This document shows positions 8,140 to 17,085 of a stretch of DNA of 64,000 bases, one piece after another. Position numbers and translations under genes: made by a program. Below the pieces are notes generated by a model, which was not told the DNA's origin, did no database searches, and saw nothing but the letters and a program-made list of their open reading frames with translations. Origin of the DNA: Firmicutes bacterium UBA5201 (lineage in GTDB: Bacteria; Bacillota; Clostridia; Peptostreptococcales; Acidaminobacteraceae); the NCBI GenBank assembly GCA_002412775.1, contig DHVT01000012.1, forward strand, positions 163,758-227,757. The letters are read 5' to 3'. Each line of letters opens with the position of its first letter. Positions within the stretch are counted from its first letter, which is position 1.

Positions 8140-9333
8140 TTATTCAACCCGATTGCGGCCTAGCGCTTTCCCACGATAAAGGGCCAAGTCAGCCACTTTG
8201 ATCAGCTCTTTGATGCTCATCCCTTTTTCATAAGTCGAGACCCCAAAAGTCATTGTGAGCCTGAACTGCTTGTTTTCGTAAATGAAATGCTCGTTAGAGA
8301 CACTTTTTCGTATACGTTCCGCAAGCATTCGGGCTTTTTGCGTGTCCGTTTCTGGTAAAAGCAGCAAAAATTCTTCGCCTCCCCAACGGCATAACACATC
8401 CATGGCCCTTACCTGACTTTTCATGACATTTGACAAAACCTGCAGGACCTCATCGCCACAGTCGTGACCGTGCTCATCGTTGATCGTTTTAAAATAATCG
8501 ATGTCCGTGAGAATCAGACTAAAGGGTATACCGGTACGAGCCGTTCTTTCGACCTCATCCTGAAGTCGAGTCATCATGTAGCGTCTGTTGTATAGACCCG
8601 TTAGAGATTCAATATCTGCCGCCTTTTGGGAGTTGATATCCTGAACGATGCCAATCAGAAAATCATCTTCATCTTCCTCACCATGCATATAGGTGACAGT
8701 GGTATAGACCCATGCCAATTCGCCACTTTTTTTGATATATCGCTTTTCCATTGAAAAATAGGGGATTTCTCCTCTAAACAATTGATCTTTATAAACAACG
8801 TCCAGCTTCCAATCATCAGGATAAGTCAAATCCTTTACCCTCAGTCCCAAAGCCTCTTCTTGAGTATATCCGATGATATCACAAAATTTCTGGTTGGTTT
8901 CCAGTATATAGCCATCAAGGTCAGTGACGCATCGGCCGCTGTTCACCTGTTCAAAAGTCAAATTGAAAATACGCTCACTTTTCCGAAGGCGTCTGATCAG
9001 TCTGCTCTGGGCCATTTGACCAAAAGCCACCCACGCAATGCCTCGTAGCAGTTCAATTGACGCATCATCCAGACCATTTTCATTGGAGACAACAGCAACT
9101 ATATGTTGTTCCTTCTCTTCAATCAGGGAAATGTTTATTGATTGGTCTGTCGGATTGCCTTTTTTTGAGCACATTGCAAAGTCAGTATCCATATGATCTT
9201 TTGCCATGATACAACCATTTGCACATCCCGATATATCCAGTGTGAGCTCAAGCAGAAAATCACAAAGACTATTCAAATTCTTGATAGGTTCCTGACGCAA
9301 TTTGTTTATATAATTCAAAAAAACATCTGACAT
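8140..9333 (-). CDS. PAS-domain diguanylate cyclase
   Basis: This 397-aa signalling enzyme is predicted to make cyclic di-GMP from two GTP. An N-terminal region of about 115 residues looks GAF-like but weak, a PAS domain follows (about 120-235, ending in the PAC motif FLIGIVQDIN), then a complete GGDEF domain. The active site is GGEEF (318-322), and an RxxD inhibitory I-site (RAMD) sits exactly five residues before it, so product inhibition is expected. The start at 9333 is preferred because TTGGAGG lies 10 nt upstream; an earlier in-frame ATG overlaps this ribosome site. No membrane segment is seen, so the sensed signal is probably cytoplasmic. Confidence 0.92.
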   Translation of the reverse strand: MSDVFLNYINKLRQEPIKNLNSLCDFLLELTLDISGCANGCIMAKDHMDTDFAMCSKKGNPTDQSINISLIEEKEQHIVAVVSNENGLDDASIELLRGIAWVAFGQMAQSRLIRRLRKSERIFNLTFEQVNSGRCVTDLDGYILETNQKFCDIIGYTQEEALGLRVKDLTYPDDWKLDVVYKDQLFRGEIPYFSMEKRYIKKSGELAWVYTTVTYMHGEEDEDDFLIGIVQDINSQKAADIESLTGLYNRRYMMTRLQDEVERTARTGIPFSLILTDIDYFKTINDEHGHDCGDEVLQVLSNVMKSQVRAMDVLCRWGGEEFLLLLPETDTQKARMLAERIRKSVSNEHFIYENKQFRLTMTFGVSTYEKGMSIKELIKVADLALYRGKALGRNRVE

Positions 9334-9500
9334 AACTGTCATACCTCCAATAAAACCTGAAATTGAATTCAAGATGCTTTATTTTAACACGAGTAAATCA
9401 ATGGATAAAGTGCTTTCCTCAATATATGTGACATTTTATATTATTATGCGATATACTGATGATAAGCCGATAGAATTTTCAACATATATAGGAGGTTCAA

Positions 9501-10118
9501 ATGAAACACGAATGGAAAAAACACGAAAAAGCACTATATTTGCCCAAAACAGTTCCCGAGATTATTTTAGTTCCCGAACTGACCTATTTCGCATTGAAGG
9601 GGGAGGGCAACCCCAACGACGCTTTCTTCTCCGAATACATAGAGGCCCTTTACTCCGTATCTTACGCTGTCAAAATGTCCTATAAGTCATCCGAACCTCC
9701 CAAAGATTATTACGAATACACCGTATATCCGCTTGAAGGCATATGGGATCTGATCGATCCGACACTCGGTCCAAAAGACAAAAGCAATCTGAAATTCGAA
9801 CTCATGATCCGACAACCGTCATTTCTAAATGAGTCCCAAGTTTTGGATTTCTTACGATCTACCGGTCAAAAAAAGAACAATCCTTTGATTGGACAAATTG
9901 AATACAAGACTTTCAAGGAGTCCCTGTGCGCACAAATGATGCATGAAGGACCGTATGATGACGAGCCCGCCAGCTTTGAGATCATGGAGCAATTTTGTCA
10001 CGACCAGGGGTATGAACGCATTTCTAAAATTCATAAGGAAATCTATATTTCCGACGCCAGAAAAACGGCTCCTGAGAAACTCAAGACAGTGCTTAGATTT
10101 GAGGTACAAAAGAGGTAA
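9501..10118 (+). CDS. GyrI-like small-molecule-binding domain protein
   Basis: This 205-aa protein resembles stand-alone GyrI-like/AraC-effector-binding proteins, which bind small hydrophobic molecules in a SHS2-type fold. Visible family features are PEIILVPELTYFALKGEGNP at the N-terminus, YTVYPLEGIWDL in the middle and a C-terminal KIHKEIYISDARKTAPEKLKTVLR, the typical ending. There is no DNA-binding domain. AGGAGGTTCAA precedes the ATG. It is monocistronic between a divergent cyclase and a convergent peptidase; its ligand is unknown. Confidence 0.85.
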   Translation: MKHEWKKHEKALYLPKTVPEIILVPELTYFALKGEGNPNDAFFSEYIEALYSVSYAVKMSYKSSEPPKDYYEYTVYPLEGIWDLIDPTLGPKDKSNLKFELMIRQPSFLNESQVLDFLRSTGQKKNNPLIGQIEYKTFKESLCAQMMHEGPYDDEPASFEIMEQFCHDQGYERISKIHKEIYISDARKTAPEKLKTVLRFEVQKR

Positions 10119-10146
10119 AAAAGAATTGATGGCACAACAAAATAAA

Positions 10147-10187
10147 AGTACCGATTTGGGACAGGTCCAAATCGGTACTTTTTGTTT
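10147..10187. terminator. Bidirectional terminator
   Basis: A perfect 13-bp stem AGTACCGATTTGG / CCAAATCGGTACT (10147-10159, 10167-10179) has TTTTGTTT on one side and, read on the other strand, TTTTATTT. It serves the convergent GyrI-like and peptidase genes. Confidence 0.9.
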
Positions 10188-11250
10188 ATAATTTTAGATT
10201 CAATGAATTGAGATCAAGATTCATGGCTATGGCTTTCGCAAGGTTCACAGTGGCTTTGAAATCATCCATGGAAGCATAATTGTAATGGGTGTGGACATAT
10301 CTGGATGGAATCCCCAGAACCAAAACCGGAACCGCTTTGTTTTGCATGTGTATTCGCCCCGCATTTGTGCCACCTTTGCGTCTAACCGCACTTTGAAAGG
10401 GAATGTCCGCCGCATTTGCGAGATCCTTTGCGGAATCAATAAGACGCCTGTGGCTGACGTAGCTCGCGTCCATATGTCGAATTTGGGTCCCTTTTTTCAT
10501 GGCACACTGTGCCGTTTGGGAATCAAAATACAAATCGTCCGCGGGAGAACCTTCAAAAACGATTGCAATATCCGGTTTCACAATTTGACTGGTGACCATC
10601 GCACCTCGAGTGCCGACTTCTTCCTGAGTGGCAAGGGCACCAATGACGTCAAAAGGCAATTCATCGATTTCAGCAAGCTGTCTCATGGTTTCTATTACAG
10701 CCGCTGTTCCAAGACGATTGTCAAAAGCCTTTCCAAAAAAAACGCCGGTCGTTTCATTATATTCAAAGTTGACATCAGGGGCAATCGGATCACCGACCTG
10801 AATGCCTAGATTAGAGACAACCTCATCTCGTGAAGTGCAACCGACGTCAATCATAAGGTTTTCAATTTGCAGTGGAGCGTTTTTTTCCGCATCGCTCATG
10901 AAATGAGGTGGTTTTGAGGCGACGATGCCACGGACCAATGTTCCGGATTGAGTCTTGATGTTTACGGTATGTGCTGGAATATTGCTCATCACCCAACCAC
11001 CAAGGGCCGCAATGGAGATGAGACCGTTTGTTTGGATGCTTTGCACCATGAAACCGACCTCGTCGGTATGGGCGTCCAGCATGAGCACAGGTTTTTTTCC
11101 GGTATTGCTTTTTAGTGACAGATAAACATTGTTCATTGCGTCCACACTGAACTTGAAAGGTTCACTGTATCTGTGTATGACACGAACGACATCCTCTTCA
11201 AACCCTGATGGACCAAATGCATCTGTTAGTTCACGAATGAGATTCAACAA
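10186..11250 (-). CDS. M42 family glutamyl aminopeptidase / FrvX-like
   Basis: This 354-aa metallopeptidase removes N-terminal residues from peptides in the cytoplasm; M42 enzymes usually form tetrahedral dodecamers. Metal and catalytic motifs are intact: DAHTDEVGF (His and Asp), KAFDNRLG (bridging Asp), ATQEEVGTRGA (catalytic Glu pair), VFEGSPADD, and a C-terminal THYNYASMDD with the last His ligand. The start is taken as TTG at 11250, 7 nt after AGGAGG, and begins just before IRELTDAFGPSGFEE, as in homologues; a longer ATG version would add residues unlike the family. A second TTG follows directly and could be used instead. Confidence 0.9.
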   Translation of the reverse strand: MLNLIRELTDAFGPSGFEEDVVRVIHRYSEPFKFSVDAMNNVYLSLKSNTGKKPVLMLDAHTDEVGFMVQSIQTNGLISIAALGGWVMSNIPAHTVNIKTQSGTLVRGIVASKPPHFMSDAEKNAPLQIENLMIDVGCTSRDEVVSNLGIQVGDPIAPDVNFEYNETTGVFFGKAFDNRLGTAAVIETMRQLAEIDELPFDVIGALATQEEVGTRGAMVTSQIVKPDIAIVFEGSPADDLYFDSQTAQCAMKKGTQIRHMDASYVSHRRLIDSAKDLANAADIPFQSAVRRKGGTNAGRIHMQNKAVPVLVLGIPSRYVHTHYNYASMDDFKATVNLAKAIAMNLDLNSLNLKL

Positions 11251-11359
11251 AATGGGACCTCCTGATTTTTCATTTAAATCAATTGTACATTTATGCAACG
11301 ACAAGTTCAACTGGAATTATCCGCCCGATAGTGATATATTAAGATTGGAACAAACGACA

Positions 11360-12070
11360 TCAAACCCTCGCTGTCACGATGAGTTGAAGATGTTCTGAAT
11401 TAAGTGGTACACCGTTATAATTGCCATACCACTCGAGCGAATGGAAACCGGCATCGTAAAGGAGCTTTTCCAACCGCTCTTTTTTAAGTGCCAGCAACGT
11501 GGTCTCGCTTTCATGATATTCACCTGTCTCTTTAATGGTAAGTTCGGTCCTGAACCGCACATGTTCACCTTTAAGGACATAAAAACGCTCAAATCGCACC
11601 ATTTCGTTTTCTATGATCGGCAGCATTTTGATTTGATTGGCTTCGACATAATTGTAATGGACGATTTGAATCGCGATTGCGCCTTTTTCTTTTATAACGG
11701 ATTTGAAACCTTTGAGAGTATTGAAGATTTTCTCTTCGCTCTCGAGATGCACAAGTGTGTTGCCGATGCAATAGAGACCGTCAAAATTTCCAGCAGGGTA
11801 GTGCTGAGAGACTTTTTGCATATCCATGAGTCTCACTTTGAAGCGTTCGTTATCTTCGCTGACGGATTCGGCCACGCGGACCATATCTTCGCTGAGGTCA
11901 ATGGCTTCCACATTGAAACCGAGTTCTGAGAGTCGAAGTGCCACTCGGCCGTCCGAGCAGCCTACGTCCAGAATCATGCCATAAGGTTTGAACAAATCCG
12001 CCAAGAAGTCCACTTTCCCCGCCGCAGGGAAGACATGTTGGTATACATTTGCGAGGTTTTTATAAAACAT
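11360..12070 (-). CDS. Class I SAM-dependent methyltransferase
   Basis: This 236-aa enzyme transfers a methyl group from S-adenosylmethionine to an unknown acceptor. Motif I is ILDVGCSDGR near residue 33, the acidic end of beta-2 is VEAIDLSEDM, and motif IV-like FDGLYCIGNTLVHL follows. The N-terminus YKNLANVYQHVFP is typical of small-molecule methyltransferases. It starts after AAAAAAGGAGTGAATTGAA. About 110 nt separate it from the peptidase downstream on the same strand, so co-transcription is possible. Confidence 0.88.
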   Translation of the reverse strand: MFYKNLANVYQHVFPAAGKVDFLADLFKPYGMILDVGCSDGRVALRLSELGFNVEAIDLSEDMVRVAESVSEDNERFKVRLMDMQKVSQHYPAGNFDGLYCIGNTLVHLESEEKIFNTLKGFKSVIKEKGAIAIQIVHYNYVEANQIKMLPIIENEMVRFERFYVLKGEHVRFRTELTIKETGEYHESETTLLALKKERLEKLLYDAGFHSLEWYGNYNGVPLNSEHLQLIVTARV

Positions 12071-12149
12071 TTCAATTCACTCCTTTTTTTCTATTTTATC
12101 ACATTCAACAAACACACTTAATCATATAATTCATTTCCAAGAGGAAATC

Positions 12150-12899
12150 ATGCAAAAAGCAGATGCGCTCTACAATCAGATCACTCAAAGAAAATCCGTA
12201 CGTCAATATAAAATGGATGCCCTTGACGTGGAGACACTACAGAAAATCGATCAATTCATTCAACAATTGGTACCAATGGATCCTGAAATAGAAGTTTCTA
12301 TTACGAGAACACCCTATGAGGCAATGGGAAAACTGTTCTCCATCAAAGCGCCTTATTACATGACTGTGGCTTCCGAGCCTGCAGGAAACTACCTTGAAAA
12401 TGCAGGATTCATGTTGCAACAGTTGGACTTGTTTTTGCCAACCTTGGGGCTCGGCGGTTGCTGGGTGGGGATGGCCAAACCTTCAAAATCCGTCGGTTTC
12501 AATAAAAGTCATGAATTCATCATCGCGTATGCTTTCGGAAAGCCTGAGATTTTCGAGCCTAGAACATCGGTCACCCAGTTCAGCAGACTCCCGCTCAACA
12601 AGATCCACAAGGGAGAACGGTATAACGATTTGGTTGAGCTGGCGAGGCTCGCGCCTTCCGCAACGAACAGCCAACCTTGGTTTTATGTCGATGATGATGA
12701 GTGCATTCATATTTATCGTGTTCGTCAAAATATATTCAAAGGTCTGATTTTCGAAAGATTGAACCGCATAGATATCGGCATAGGTCTTTTTCATCTTTAT
12801 ATTGCCGCACTGGTCAAAGGGCATACGCCTTCCTTCATAATGGATGAAACGCCGGAGATCAAAGATTATCAATATGTGATGACCGTAAAATTCAATTGA
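12150..12899 (+). CDS. Nitroreductase-family FMN protein
   Basis: This 249-aa protein belongs to the nitroreductase superfamily, near the TM1586-like subgroup in which one chain contains two half-units. The first motif is ITQRKSVRQY (FMN phosphate binding) and the second is LARLAPSATNSQPWFY. Such enzymes reduce nitro, quinone or flavin-type substrates with NAD(P)H; the true substrate is unknown. It starts after AAGAGGAAATC. Its stop codon touches the SOS promoter of the next operon (-35 at 12903), which is therefore transcribed separately. Confidence 0.85.
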   Translation: MQKADALYNQITQRKSVRQYKMDALDVETLQKIDQFIQQLVPMDPEIEVSITRTPYEAMGKLFSIKAPYYMTVASEPAGNYLENAGFMLQQLDLFLPTLGLGGCWVGMAKPSKSVGFNKSHEFIIAYAFGKPEIFEPRTSVTQFSRLPLNKIHKGERYNDLVELARLAPSATNSQPWFYVDDDECIHIYRVRQNIFKGLIFERLNRIDIGIGLFHLYIAALVKGHTPSFIMDETPEIKDYQYVMTVKFN

Positions 12900-12902
12900 C
12901 AC

Positions 12903-12931
12903 TTTACAACCGAACGCATGTTCTGTATAAT
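12903..12931 (+). promoter_or_regulatory. SOS promoter of the Y-family polymerase operon
   Basis: The -35 TTTACA (12903-12908) and perfect -10 TATAAT (12926-12931) are spaced by 17 bp. A LexA box fills the spacer and a second lies just downstream, so transcription should be repressed until DNA damage. Confidence 0.88.
12911..12924 (+). promoter_or_regulatory. LexA box 1 of the polymerase promoter
   Basis: CGAACGCATGTTCT matches the Gram-positive LexA site (GAAC-N4-GTTC) and lies between the -35 and -10 elements. Confidence 0.88.
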
Positions 12932-12937
12932 AAATAT

Positions 12938-12951
12938 AGAACATGCGTTCG
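12938..12951 (+). promoter_or_regulatory. LexA box 2 of the polymerase promoter
   Basis: AGAACATGCGTTCG is the reverse complement of box 1 with one or two flanking changes, so the two boxes together form a large inverted repeat around the -10. Confidence 0.85.
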
Positions 12952-12979
12952 GTTTGTTTTTTTGAAAGGGTTTGATCTT

Positions 12980-14230
12980 ATGGATAAAGTGATTTTTCAT
13001 ATTGATGTCAACAGTGCGTATCTCTCCTGGGAGGCCATCTTCAGGCTTCAGCACGGAGAGACTCTCGACATCCGGACTATTCCTTCCGCTGTGGGAGGTG
13101 ATCCTAAAAAAAGACATGGCATTATCCTTGCCAAGAGCATTCCAGCCAAAATATTCAATATTCAAACCGGTGAAAGTATCATGGAAGCCCTAAAAAAATG
13201 TCCCACACTTTATCTTGCGCCGCCACGCTATGAACTCTATATCAAATCCAGCAATGCGATGGTTGAAATCATAAAAGAATACGCATCACAAATCCAGCGT
13301 TATAGCATAGACGAATGTTTTGTGGATGTCACAGATTCCATTGAACTTTTCGGTGATCCCGTGGAACTTGCACACATCATCAAAGACAGAATCAAAAATG
13401 AGCTTGGGTTCACAGTGAGCATCGGCATCTCGAGCAATAAACTGCTCGCCAAAATGGGGAGTGACCTTAAAAAGCCTGATGCGGTCAGCACGATATTTCC
13501 GCCAGAGATGCGTGAAATAATGTGGCCACTTCCCGTAGGGGATCTTTTCATGGTCGGCAGGGCGACCATTCCCAAACTTGGGGCGATGGGCATCTATACT
13601 ATTGGAGACCTGGCCAACTCGGATCCTGAAATTTTGAAGTACACACTAAAATCACATGGCATATTGATTTGGAATTATGCGCATGGCAGAGAATATTCCC
13701 CTGTAAAGAAAAGCAATCATTTGATTATCAAGAGCATTGGTAATTCAACTACGATTGCTTTTGATGTCGAAACCCGAAGGGAAGCCCATCTCGTGATTCT
13801 AAGTCTATGCGAGATGGTGGGCATGCGGCTCAGGGACAGCGGTTATATGACGAGACTTGTGGGCATATCCATCAAAAACAACTTGTTCGAGCACGCATCA
13901 CATCAGGAAAAATTCAATTTGCCCACTGATCAAACGAATGAAATCTACGATGTCGCACGAAGGCTTTTTGATGCCCTTTGGGATGGAACGACCATCCGGC
14001 ATCTCGGTGTTCGCGTTTCTGAATTTTGCGAGAACGACTTTACACAAATCAGCTTTTTTGATGGGATTTCCCGCGAAAAGCAAAGGAAACTGGACAAGGT
14101 CGTGGATGCTCTCCGTGGACGTTTTGACGCTTCGGCGATCATACGCGGCAGTTTTGTGGGCAGCGGCATCCGTCCGATGACCGGTGGTATAGGTGAAGAC
14201 GAATTTCCGATGATGGGCAGCATTCTATAA
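12980..14230 (+). CDS. Y-family translesion DNA polymerase (DinB/UmuC-like)
   Basis: This 416-aa polymerase copies damaged DNA. Catalytic carboxylates are present: Asp9 in FHIDVNSAYLSW and Asp111-Glu112 in YSIDECFVD; the helix-hairpin-helix/thumb region includes VSIGISSNKLLAKMGSD, followed by a little-finger domain. The SIDECF form and the C-terminal tail (MTGGIGEDEFPMMGSIL) are closer to Firmicute UmuC/YqjW-like polymerases than to classical DinB, so no symbol is assigned. The start is the ATG 9 nt after GAAAGGG; an in-frame extension upstream would overlap the SOS promoter. Two LexA boxes control it, and a small protein of unknown function follows in the same operon. Confidence 0.93.
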   Translation: MDKVIFHIDVNSAYLSWEAIFRLQHGETLDIRTIPSAVGGDPKKRHGIILAKSIPAKIFNIQTGESIMEALKKCPTLYLAPPRYELYIKSSNAMVEIIKEYASQIQRYSIDECFVDVTDSIELFGDPVELAHIIKDRIKNELGFTVSIGISSNKLLAKMGSDLKKPDAVSTIFPPEMREIMWPLPVGDLFMVGRATIPKLGAMGIYTIGDLANSDPEILKYTLKSHGILIWNYAHGREYSPVKKSNHLIIKSIGNSTTIAFDVETRREAHLVILSLCEMVGMRLRDSGYMTRLVGISIKNNLFEHASHQEKFNLPTDQTNEIYDVARRLFDALWDGTTIRHLGVRVSEFCENDFTQISFFDGISREKQRKLDKVVDALRGRFDASAIIRGSFVGSGIRPMTGGIGEDEFPMMGSIL

Positions 14231-14255
14231 ATATGAGGCAGGGTGGTGAATATTT

Positions 14256-14519
14256 GTGAAAATTGTAAATAAAGCCATCGACGTCCTTTGTTGGTTTGAT
14301 TATCTGGGAAGCCCCAATCCCGTCAGATTCAGATTGAAAGATGAGGCAGGTGCATATGCCATTGTGAAGATCCACAAGATTCTCACCAAAGAACACGAAA
14401 AACTCGCCGGAAACAAAATGATAGTTTTCACATGTCAATGCACTATTCAAAACACAGAAAAAATAATCGTGATCAAATATGAAATGGACAGTTGCAAATG
14501 GATTCTGTTCAAGCTTTGA
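14256..14519 (+). CDS. Small protein co-transcribed with the SOS polymerase
   Basis: This 87-aa protein of unknown function has a GTG start with GGGTGGTGAA upstream. It lies 25 nt after the polymerase gene and is almost certainly in the same LexA-controlled transcript. It looks like a compact beta-rich fold (FRLKDEAGAYAIVKIHKI, KMIVFTCQCTIQN, KWILFKL). In other Firmicutes UmuC-type polymerases are followed by a small YolD-type partner; this protein holds that position and has comparable size but is not clearly recognisable as YolD by eye. Confidence 0.8.
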   Translation: MKIVNKAIDVLCWFDYLGSPNPVRFRLKDEAGAYAIVKIHKILTKEHEKLAGNKMIVFTCQCTIQNTEKIIVIKYEMDSCKWILFKL

Positions 14520-14591
14520 TTGGGAATCGACGGGTGAATATGTTATAATAAATCGAAAAATCTTTTGAACATCAGACGATGAGGAGGTACG

Positions 14592-15323
14592 ATGCTAAAC
14601 GCGTTTTCAAGGACAGAACTATTGATAGGAGAAGAAGGTGTGGCACTTTTGAAGCAATCGACCGTAGCGATTTTCGGAGTGGGCGGTGTAGGTTCCTTTA
14701 CCGCTGAAGCACTCGCCAGAACGGGCGTTTCGAAGTTTCACCTTTATGATAATGACAGCGTGGCGCTCACCAATATCAACCGCCAGATCATAGCAACATA
14801 TAAAACCATCGGACGAGTGAAGGTCGAAGTCATGAAAGAGAGAATTCTTGAAATCAATCCCGATGCGATCGTAGAAGCGCATTGCAGCTTTTTCAATGCG
14901 GAAAATGCGGACTCCATTGATTTTTCAGAGTTCGATTATGTCGTGGATGCCATTGACACGGTCTCTTCGAAACTGCTCTTAGTGGAAAAGGCCATCGCAG
15001 CCGGAGTTCCGATCATGAGCAGTATGGGAGCAGGAAATAAACTGGATCCCACCAGGTTCGAGGTTGCGGACATACACAAGACATCGGTCTGTCCACTTGC
15101 AAAAGTCATGCGCAAGGAATTGAAGGATCGAGGAGTGAAAAAACTCAAGGTCGTCTACTCCAAAGAAGAGGCGATAAAACCCATAGACACAGGAGTGGTC
15201 GAAACGCCGCTCAACCGTAAAAGAACCATCGCCGGCAGCATCGCTTTCGTCCCCTCTGTAGCGGGTCTGATCATCGCCGGGGAAGTCATAAAAGATTTGA
15301 TCAAACCAATTAGTTCAAAATAA
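14592..15323 (+). CDS. tcdA: tRNA threonylcarbamoyladenosine dehydratase
   Basis: This 243-aa E1-like (ThiF/MoeB superfamily) enzyme cyclises the t6A37 base of tRNA to ct6A using ATP. The adenylate-binding loop is FGVGGVGSFTAEAL, followed by DNDSVALTNINRQ and YVVDAIDTVSSKL. The N-terminus FSRTELLIGEEG is typical of TcdA/CsdL, and the length fits this subfamily rather than ThiF or HesA. It starts after GAGGAGGTACG and lies 72 nt past the SOS small gene. Confidence 0.92.
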   Translation: MLNAFSRTELLIGEEGVALLKQSTVAIFGVGGVGSFTAEALARTGVSKFHLYDNDSVALTNINRQIIATYKTIGRVKVEVMKERILEINPDAIVEAHCSFFNAENADSIDFSEFDYVVDAIDTVSSKLLLVEKAIAAGVPIMSSMGAGNKLDPTRFEVADIHKTSVCPLAKVMRKELKDRGVKKLKVVYSKEEAIKPIDTGVVETPLNRKRTIAGSIAFVPSVAGLIIAGEVIKDLIKPISSK

Positions 15324-15335
15324 ATCGAGGTGCAT

Positions 15336-16397
15336 ATGAATACCCTGTTTTTACGTAGATTGACACTGATCTTATTCGGTGTAGCCATTATACTTGTTCT
15401 GGGCATCGCAGTCAGATCTGTTGTTCTGAAATTTCAAACACCCATTGCAGTTGAGACGCCCATAATTGTCGATGTGAACGGTGATTCTGTGACACCTGTG
15501 ATCCCCGGAAACAGTGAAGATACTGATGGTACTGAAGTGGATGAAGTTGTTGTGGATGAAACAGAAAATGAGGTCGACGAGGAACAGCCAACTCCTCCAG
15601 TCACCGAAACGGAAACAGAAACAGAAACAGAAGTGGAGGTCGAAGTGAAACCGGAACCGAAACCGGAACCATTGAACTATAAAACCGTTTCGTTCTTTAT
15701 GGATTCCAGAATGGAACGCTATGAGGCATACGCACTGGACAACCCCACGTTTTCGGTCGAAGAGATTGTCATGAAGGTCAATATGAATTTAGATTATGAT
15801 TTTTATACCCATATCGTTGAGATTGAAGTGCCGGATGATTTGCTGGTGCTTTGCAACAAGTTCTACCAATTACCGAGTGACTTCACACCTCAAAACCTTG
15901 AAAAAGTGCCTGCTGAATATCATGTCAATGATGGTAAGGCATACGATCTTGATCGAGATGCGCTGAATGCATTCATTGATATGTCCGATCATGCAAAGGA
16001 AGAGGGGATATCGCTCAAAATCATTTCCGCCTACCGTTCAAATGAATTTCAGGCATATCTTTACAACAAATATAAAACCAACAATGGTGAAAAGAATGCC
16101 GACCGTTACTCGGCAAGACCAGGACATTCCGAACACGAAACAGGACTTGCCATTGACATCAATGATGTTTCACAAGCATTTGAAAACACCAAGGCTTTCA
16201 AGTGGCTTCAGGAAAATGCACACAAATACGGCTACATCCTAAGATATCCGAAAAATATGGAAAACATAACCGGGTATATGTATGAACCGTGGCATTACAG
16301 GTATATCGGGGTAGAAACCGCCACTGATGTGCGATCGAAAAACATTACATTTGATGCTTATTACGCCATGAATATTTTGCCGTATAAAAATCGTTAG
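15336..16397 (+). CDS. Membrane-anchored M15 D-alanyl-D-alanine carboxypeptidase (VanY-like)
   Basis: This 353-aa cell-wall hydrolase trims the terminal D-Ala of peptidoglycan stems. One N-terminal transmembrane anchor (about residues 8-28) is followed by a low-complexity acidic linker rich in Thr-Glu repeats, an unassigned segment, and a C-terminal VanY domain. Zinc-site motifs are present: SEHETGLAIDI (His, Asp) and EPWHYRYIG (last His), with RSNEFQAYLY before them. The ATG at 15336 is chosen, 5 nt after CGAGG; a GTG two codons earlier overlaps that ribosome site. The linker is encoded by hexamer DNA repeats. Confidence 0.9.
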   Translation: MNTLFLRRLTLILFGVAIILVLGIAVRSVVLKFQTPIAVETPIIVDVNGDSVTPVIPGNSEDTDGTEVDEVVVDETENEVDEEQPTPPVTETETETETEVEVEVKPEPKPEPLNYKTVSFFMDSRMERYEAYALDNPTFSVEEIVMKVNMNLDYDFYTHIVEIEVPDDLLVLCNKFYQLPSDFTPQNLEKVPAEYHVNDGKAYDLDRDALNAFIDMSDHAKEEGISLKIISAYRSNEFQAYLYNKYKTNNGEKNADRYSARPGHSEHETGLAIDINDVSQAFENTKAFKWLQENAHKYGYILRYPKNMENITGYMYEPWHYRYIGVETATDVRSKNITFDAYYAMNILPYKNR

Positions 16398-16473
16398 AAT
16401 CCAACGTTACAGTATTGTTAAATCGCTTAACTCTATTCAAATTTATGCTATGATAAGAGTAGAGGTGGTTCCC

Positions 16474-17055
16474 ATGAAAATTATGATGAATTGGTTAAAA
16501 GAACATGTTTTAGGAGTTGTCATAGTTGTGGTCCTTTTAGCCACAATCAGTGTAGTGCAGTTGATTGTCTATCAAAACAACATCGAAGGCCATGAAATCG
16601 AATTGGACGCCCTCACCAAAGAAAAAGAGCGTCTGGCCACGGAAAACAGATTATTGAATGCTGAAAAAGAACGATTGGTGGATGATGTCACTTCGTTGAT
16701 CATCGAGAAAAAGCAGGAGACTGAACAACTCAAACTTGAAATCGAAGCCCTGGAGAGCAAAGTTGAATCGGCAATCATCCCTTTTGATTTTGTGATGGTA
16801 CAGCTCAAGGACAAGGGATTTGAAACCCCCGAAGAACTGCTTGATACTTTAAGCAACGAAAACGACTTGATTCCATATGATGGCGTACTGGGTGGTACCA
16901 TGAGATGGTGGCCTACCGAGTCAAGAATTATAAACAGCGAGTGGGTTCTCGGTTACTTTGAGGACGGTCACATCTTGGGGCATGCGCTTCTGGAATATCA
17001 GATTGATGAGCAGCAAAATGTCACTTGGAAATTGATCAAAGCAATTCTCTATTGA
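16474..17055 (+). CDS. Membrane-anchored coiled-coil protein of unknown function
   Basis: This 193-aa protein has one N-terminal transmembrane helix (HVLGVVIVVVLLATISVVQL), then about 60 residues of heptad-patterned coiled coil rich in Glu, Lys and Leu, and a small globular C-terminal region (GGTMRWWPTESRIINSEWVL). The layout resembles cell-envelope proteins but no family is recognised. The ATG at 16474 is preferred because AGAGGTGG lies just upstream; an in-frame ATG at 16450 has no such site. It is spaced 30 nt from the metallo-hydrolase gene and may share its transcript. Confidence 0.78.
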   Translation: MKIMMNWLKEHVLGVVIVVVLLATISVVQLIVYQNNIEGHEIELDALTKEKERLATENRLLNAEKERLVDDVTSLIIEKKQETEQLKLEIEALESKVESAIIPFDFVMVQLKDKGFETPEELLDTLSNENDLIPYDGVLGGTMRWWPTESRIINSEWVLGYFEDGHILGHALLEYQIDEQQNVTWKLIKAILY

Positions 17056-17085
17056 ATCTAAGCCATGTACGGGAGGATTTTTATT

